Part shown: positions 34,898-37,350 of the stretch, piece after piece
Numbering within the stretch: the first letter of the stretch is position 1
Layout: every line of letters starts with the position of its first letter
Assembly: GCA_007119595.1 (NCBI GenBank)
Contig: SKPJ01000031.1
Span: 1 to 37,350, forward strand
DNA: 37,350 bases
Reading direction: 5' to 3'
Origin: Myxococcales bacterium
GTDB lineage: Bacteria > Myxococcota_A > Bradymonadia > Bradymonadales > Bradymonadaceae
Translations under genes and position numbers: made by a program
The notes under the pieces: model-generated
Databases searched by the model: none
What the model saw: the letters and a program-made list of their open reading frames with translations, nothing else
What the model was told of the DNA's origin: nothing

Positions 34898-35061
34898 ACG
34901 GAAGAACATTTAACTGAAACAAACGTCTCGCCGGCTGATTGAGCCATCTTTCGACCGATCCTCGCTTGAAGTAGCAATGCTACGCCTGCACTCGGTTCGA
35001 ACCAAAATCTGGCCCAATCATCTCGTCGGTACCGCGTTTCATTTAAATGACGTTCCGTTTA
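34895..35061. repeat. 167-bp symmetric imperfect palindrome after dnaE
   Basis: The outer arms 34895-34920 and 35036-35061 match as inverted repeats at 22 of 26 positions (both begin TAAACGGAA and end TGAAAC when read inward). Inner blocks TGATTG-GCCA and TTCGA-CCGA also pair, and the centre is GTAGC-AAT-GCTAC (34971-34983), almost exactly at the midpoint. The dnaE stop TAA (34895-34897) forms the outermost bases. A partial relative of the left arm lies at 11014-11075. It may be a non-coding mobile palindrome and may also end or protect the dnaE transcript; there is no T run. Confidence 0.75.
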
Positions 35062-35262
35062 GCAGCGTGCGAAGAAACGAAACGCTACAAACCATTACGC
35101 ACGATCGAGGCCGGAGGGGACGATAACAGAATTGGTTCCCGTTTTGGTGGGCTGAAGGGAAGGGTGGATAAGCCCGCTGCGTCCGACTGTCATTATCGTG
35201 ATATTCGCAGGCCAATAGTGAGTTTCGCGCGCAATACGATCACTTTTATTTGGCGGAAGTGG
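35062..35262. other. recA upstream region without recognised features
   Basis: About 200 bp between the palindrome and the recA promoter. Short open frames here have no ribosome site. Together with the palindrome and the recA leader it makes up the 514-bp gap between dnaE and recA. Confidence 0.5.
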
Positions 35263-35291
35263 TTGACGGAGAGGAGTCCGGGGACTATACG
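35263..35291 (+). promoter_or_regulatory. recA promoter (sigma-70 type)
   Basis: TTGACG (35263-35268) and TATACG (35286-35291) are exactly 17 bases apart, the best promoter match in the window. Transcription would start near 35298, leaving a leader of about 114 nt. Confidence 0.65.
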
Positions 35292-35307
35292 TTTATTCAG
35301 TTATCAT

Positions 35308-35324
35308 CGAAACGTCTGTTCAGT
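35308..35324 (+). promoter_or_regulatory. candidate LexA (SOS) operator of recA
   Basis: CGAAACGTCTGTTCAGT fits the LexA-box consensus I recall for Myxococcus xanthus (CTRHAMRYBYGTTCAGS) at 15 of 17 positions. It lies just after the predicted transcription start, where a repressor would block initiation. The consensus is quoted from memory. Confidence 0.5.
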
Positions 35325-35411
35325 ATGGTGTGGGCAACAAATATACAACGCAAATCTGGCGGCGAAGTCGTCTGTACCGAATTCGCCGCAGCTTCGAAAA
35401 AAGGAGAAGCG

Positions 35412-36458
35412 ATGGGTAAAAAAGACGAAAATAAAGAAAAAGCACTCGATCTGACGGTCAAGGCGATCGAAAAACAGTTCGGAAAGGGCGCCATCATGCG
35501 CCTCGGTGAGGATGATGCGACGATCGAAGTAGAGGATCCGATTCCCACGGGATCGATTTCATTGGATGTCGCCCTGGGGGTGGGAGGGTACCCGCGAGGA
35601 CGAGTCGTCGAGATCTACGGGCCGGAGTCGTCGGGAAAGACCACCTTAGCTCTGCACGCTTTGGCCAATGCCCAACGGGCCGGGGGAGTGGTGGCGTTTA
35701 TCGATGCCGAGCACGCATTGGACGTCAATTACGCGAAAAATCTGGGAGTCGACACCGAAGAGTTGCTCATCAGTCAGCCCGATACCGGTGAGCAGGCGCT
35801 GGAGATCGTCGACATGTTGGTGCGCTCCAATGCCATTGATCTGTTGGTCATCGATTCCGTCGCCGCCCTGACCCCCCGTGCCGAGATCGAAGGTGAAATG
35901 GGCGATTCCCACATGGGACTTCAGGCACGGCTTATGAGTCAGGCGCTGCGCAAATTGACGGGCACCATCAGCAAGTCCAAGACTTGCGTGATGTTCATCA
36001 ACCAGATTCGAATGAAGATCGGAGTGATGTTCGGTAACCCGGAGACGACATCGGGAGGGCGAGCATTGAAATTTTATAGCTCGATTCGCCTCGATATTCG
36101 ACGGATCGGAGCGATCAAGGACGGCTCCGATATCAACGGGAACCGCACCCGGGTCAAGGTGGTCAAAAACAAGGTAGCCCCGCCATTTCGCCAGGCGGAG
36201 TTCGACATCATTTACGGAGAGGGCATAAGCTTTCAAAGCGATCTGGTGCAATTGGGCTCGGAGTTGGGTGTCGTCGATAAAGCGGGCTCCTGGTACAGCT
36301 ATGGCGATGTGCGTCTGGGACAAGGGCGACAAAACGCCAGAAGCTTTTTGCTGGAAAACCCGGATGTCCAGAGGGAGATCGAAGCCGAGATCCGGGAGCA
36401 TTACGGGCTATCGGCTCCGCCGCGGCAAGAGAAAGCCGAAGAGGAGGCGGCGGAGTAA
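35412..36458 (+). CDS. recA: recombinase RecA
   Basis: 348 residues from ATG 35412 ([13 protein letters not shown]), preceded 5 bases earlier by AAGGAG; the frame is open further upstream, but that part spans the promoter and operator. Core signatures are present: [16 protein letters not shown], Walker A GPESSGKT (about 70-77), [11 protein letters not shown], the L1 region [39 protein letters not shown] with GGRALKFY, and [15 protein letters not shown]. The C-terminal tail is acidic (EKAEEEAAE). It catalyses strand exchange and stimulates LexA self-cleavage. The promoter and candidate LexA site upstream imply SOS control. Confidence 0.98.
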   Translation: MGKKDENKEKALDLTVKAIEKQFGKGAIMRLGEDDATIEVEDPIPTGSISLDVALGVGGYPRGRVVEIYGPESSGKTTLALHALANAQRAGGVVAFIDAEHALDVNYAKNLGVDTEELLISQPDTGEQALEIVDMLVRSNAIDLLVIDSVAALTPRAEIEGEMGDSHMGLQARLMSQALRKLTGTISKSKTCVMFINQIRMKIGVMFGNPETTSGGRALKFYSSIRLDIRRIGAIKDGSDINGNRTRVKVVKNKVAPPFRQAEFDIIYGEGISFQSDLVQLGSELGVVDKAGSWYSYGDVRLGQGRQNARSFLLENPDVQREIEAEIREHYGLSAPPRQEKAEEEAAE

Positions 36459-36469
36459 AAACAGTGGGG

Positions 36470-36491
36470 CGAAGCCGGCTGTGTGGCTTCG
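36470..36491 (+). terminator. weak candidate recA terminator
   Basis: CGAAGCC (36470-36476) pairs perfectly with GGCTTCG (36485-36491) around an 8-base loop. Only GTTTC follows, so termination efficiency is doubtful. It begins 12 bases after the recA stop. Confidence 0.35.
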
Positions 36492-36595
36492 GTTTCGCCG
36501 TAGCGCAGGCGCAACTGCGGCCCCGCTTCTTGCCAGACTTCGCCCTGCTGTTCCAGCCCTTTTGCCGATCGGATCTGGATCGCGTCCCCAGTGAT

Positions 36596-36658
36596 GATGA
36601 CGGGTTGAGTTTGTGCTCGGGCCGTGCGACAATCCCGCCCGTCGCTCCCGGTTTTTTC
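36596..36658 (+). promoter_or_regulatory. promoter-like 63-bp repeat, copy 2
   Basis: TTGAGT (36605-36610) and GACAAT (36628-36633) are 17 bases apart, with TGC before the -10. It is colinear with 9168-9230. It would give a leader of about 125 nt for the pilT-like gene. Confidence 0.5.
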
Positions 36659-36762
36659 AATAGGATGGAATGGTCGATGGAGACGTCGCGACGAGCCTGG
36701 CACCGAGAGGTTCGAACTCGCAGTCTCACCGGGGTTCTCCGAGCAATAAGCGAGTGCCACCG

Positions 36763-37350
36763 ATGAGTTCCAAGGAAAAGGGTGCAAAACAAAAGGCAAA
36801 GCGCGACCTGGACAAGGTCTTGAAGGTCGCCGTCAAAGGGGGGGCCAGCGATATCCATATCAAGGCCGGATTGCCGCCGATTTTTCGGGTCGATGGGGCG
36901 CTGATGCCGTTGCGCGATGCGCGACGACTGAGTCCCGAAGAAATTGGTCAGATGGCGGCGGCGATCATGACCAAATATCAGCGCGAGCAGTTCGAGCGCG
37001 ATCTCGATCTGGACCTTTCCTACGGGGTGCCAGGGGTGGGCCGATTTCGAGTCAACGTCTTTCAGCAGCGAGGCTCGATCGGGCTGGTCTTTCGGATCAT
37101 TCCCTTCAAAGTGGCGGGGATGGAAGAGCTGTTATTGCCGGAAGTGATCGCGGAGTTGGCCGAGGAACGACGGGGATTGATCCTGGTCACGGGTGCAACG
37201 GGAAGTGGTAAGTCGAGACGCTCTGCGGCGAATGCTGCGCTACTTGGTTATAGGCACTATTATGACTGGGATAAAAAGAAATGGATTGATAGTGGGTTTG
37301 AAACAAAAGTTCAATACATCACAACAGAAATGACAGTCGATGAAATACAA
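36763..37350 (+). CDS. PilT-like pilus retraction ATPase, joined in frame to foreign helicase-like sequence (3' end cut by window)
   Basis: 196 residues are visible, open to the window end. Residues 1-143 are a clear PilT N-terminal half: LDKVLKVAVKGGASDIHIKA, GLPPIFRVDGALMPL, a PAS-like domain with DLDLSYGVPGVGRFRVN, then GLILVTGATGSGKS with Walker A at 144-151. PilT should continue with TTLA-type sequence and the Asp box. Instead it reads RRSAANAALLGYRHYYDWDK, then KVQYITTEMTVDEIQ, like the start of a phage-type DnaB-like helicase domain. Codon choice changes (AGA, ATA, ACA, AAA) and the last 90 bases contain only 29 G or C. The breakpoint lies near 37190-37215. A chimeric assembly is the first suspicion. 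Confidence 0.75.
   Translation, partial: MSSKEKGAKQKAKRDLDKVLKVAVKGGASDIHIKAGLPPIFRVDGALMPLRDARRLSPEEIGQMAAAIMTKYQREQFERDLDLDLSYGVPGVGRFRVNVFQQRGSIGLVFRIIPFKVAGMEELLLPEVIAELAEERRGLILVTGATGSGKSRRSAANAALLGYRHYYDWDKKKWIDSGFETKVQYITTEMTVDEIQ

Larger units (their letters stand above)
36459..36762. other. 304-bp intergenic region between recA and the pilT-like gene
   Basis: No gene seen. It holds a weak hairpin after recA and the second copy of the 63-bp promoter-like repeat. Reverse-strand frames here overlap the recA end and look unconstrained. Confidence 0.5.

Noticed and set aside
36401-36799. 132-residue reverse frame between recA and the pilT-like gene
   Set aside because: It overlaps both flanking genes and the promoter-like repeat, and its composition (Arg/Ser/Pro-rich) is typical of shadow frames in GC-rich DNA.
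1-37350. CRISPR arrays, tRNA or rRNA genes
   Set aside because: No regularly spaced direct repeats, no cloverleaf-like sequence with CCA-side arm, and no conserved rRNA blocks were seen on either strand.

Overview
Organism and overall character. The window is a GC-rich bacterial chromosome segment with almost no waste between genes. It combines a non-flagellar type III secretion (T3SS) operon, a PilB-type pilus ATPase, many lipoproteins with acidic Asp/Glu-rich linkers, and a recA leader carrying a site that resembles the Myxococcus-type LexA box. This fits a deltaproteobacterial lineage (Myxococcota or Bradymonadota-like). That assignment is inference; no rRNA or tRNA gene is present to fix it.
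Layout. 1-4955 is a tightly overlapping T3SS operon: sctI (cut by the window edge), sctJ, sctK-like, sctL, sctN, sctO and a small protein in the sctP position. 5005-8941 holds an unknown reverse-strand gene, a small four-helix membrane protein and an HrpB-type helicase. 8942-13359 is an accessory patch: a 192-bp element with inverted ends, a 63-bp promoter-like repeat, two tandem paralogues of an unrecognised exported (probably outer-membrane) protein, and an IS1380-type transposase remnant. 13360-17219 holds a matrixin-like lipoprotein protease and a divergent pair of lipoproteins that seem to share an LPP20-like segment. 17452-19784 is pilB plus a DUF1499 gene. 20000-24851 holds a small membrane protein, an orphan peptide-binding lipoprotein with a TlpA-like thioredoxin, and a GCS2-type ligase fused to two CBS domains. 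24874-30790 (reverse) is a complete tripartite RND efflux operon (outer-membrane factor, adaptor, permease). 31331-36458 is dnaE and recA, separated by a 167-bp palindrome. The window ends in a pilT-like gene.
Points of most interest. (1) The pilT-like reading frame changes identity exactly at its Walker A motif, about 140 bp before the end. The remaining sequence is AT-rich and reads in frame like a phage-type DnaB-like helicase domain. A chimeric assembly is the first explanation to test; a true fusion is the alternative. (2) The tandem exported paralogues, bounded by mobile debris, are the best candidate for something undescribed. (3) The RND permease lacks conserved acidic residues in TM4 and TM10. 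(4) Two unrelated intergenic regions share a colinear 63-bp promoter-like block. (5) dnaE ends inside a 167-bp symmetric palindrome with a partial relative upstream of the second paralogue.
How the genes relate. The T3SS genes build the inner rod, inner ring, sorting platform, ATPase and stalk; export-gate genes (sctR-V) and sctQ are not in the window. PilB and the PilT-like gene would power pilus extension and retraction. The other blocks are housekeeping (dnaE, recA, helicase) or envelope functions.
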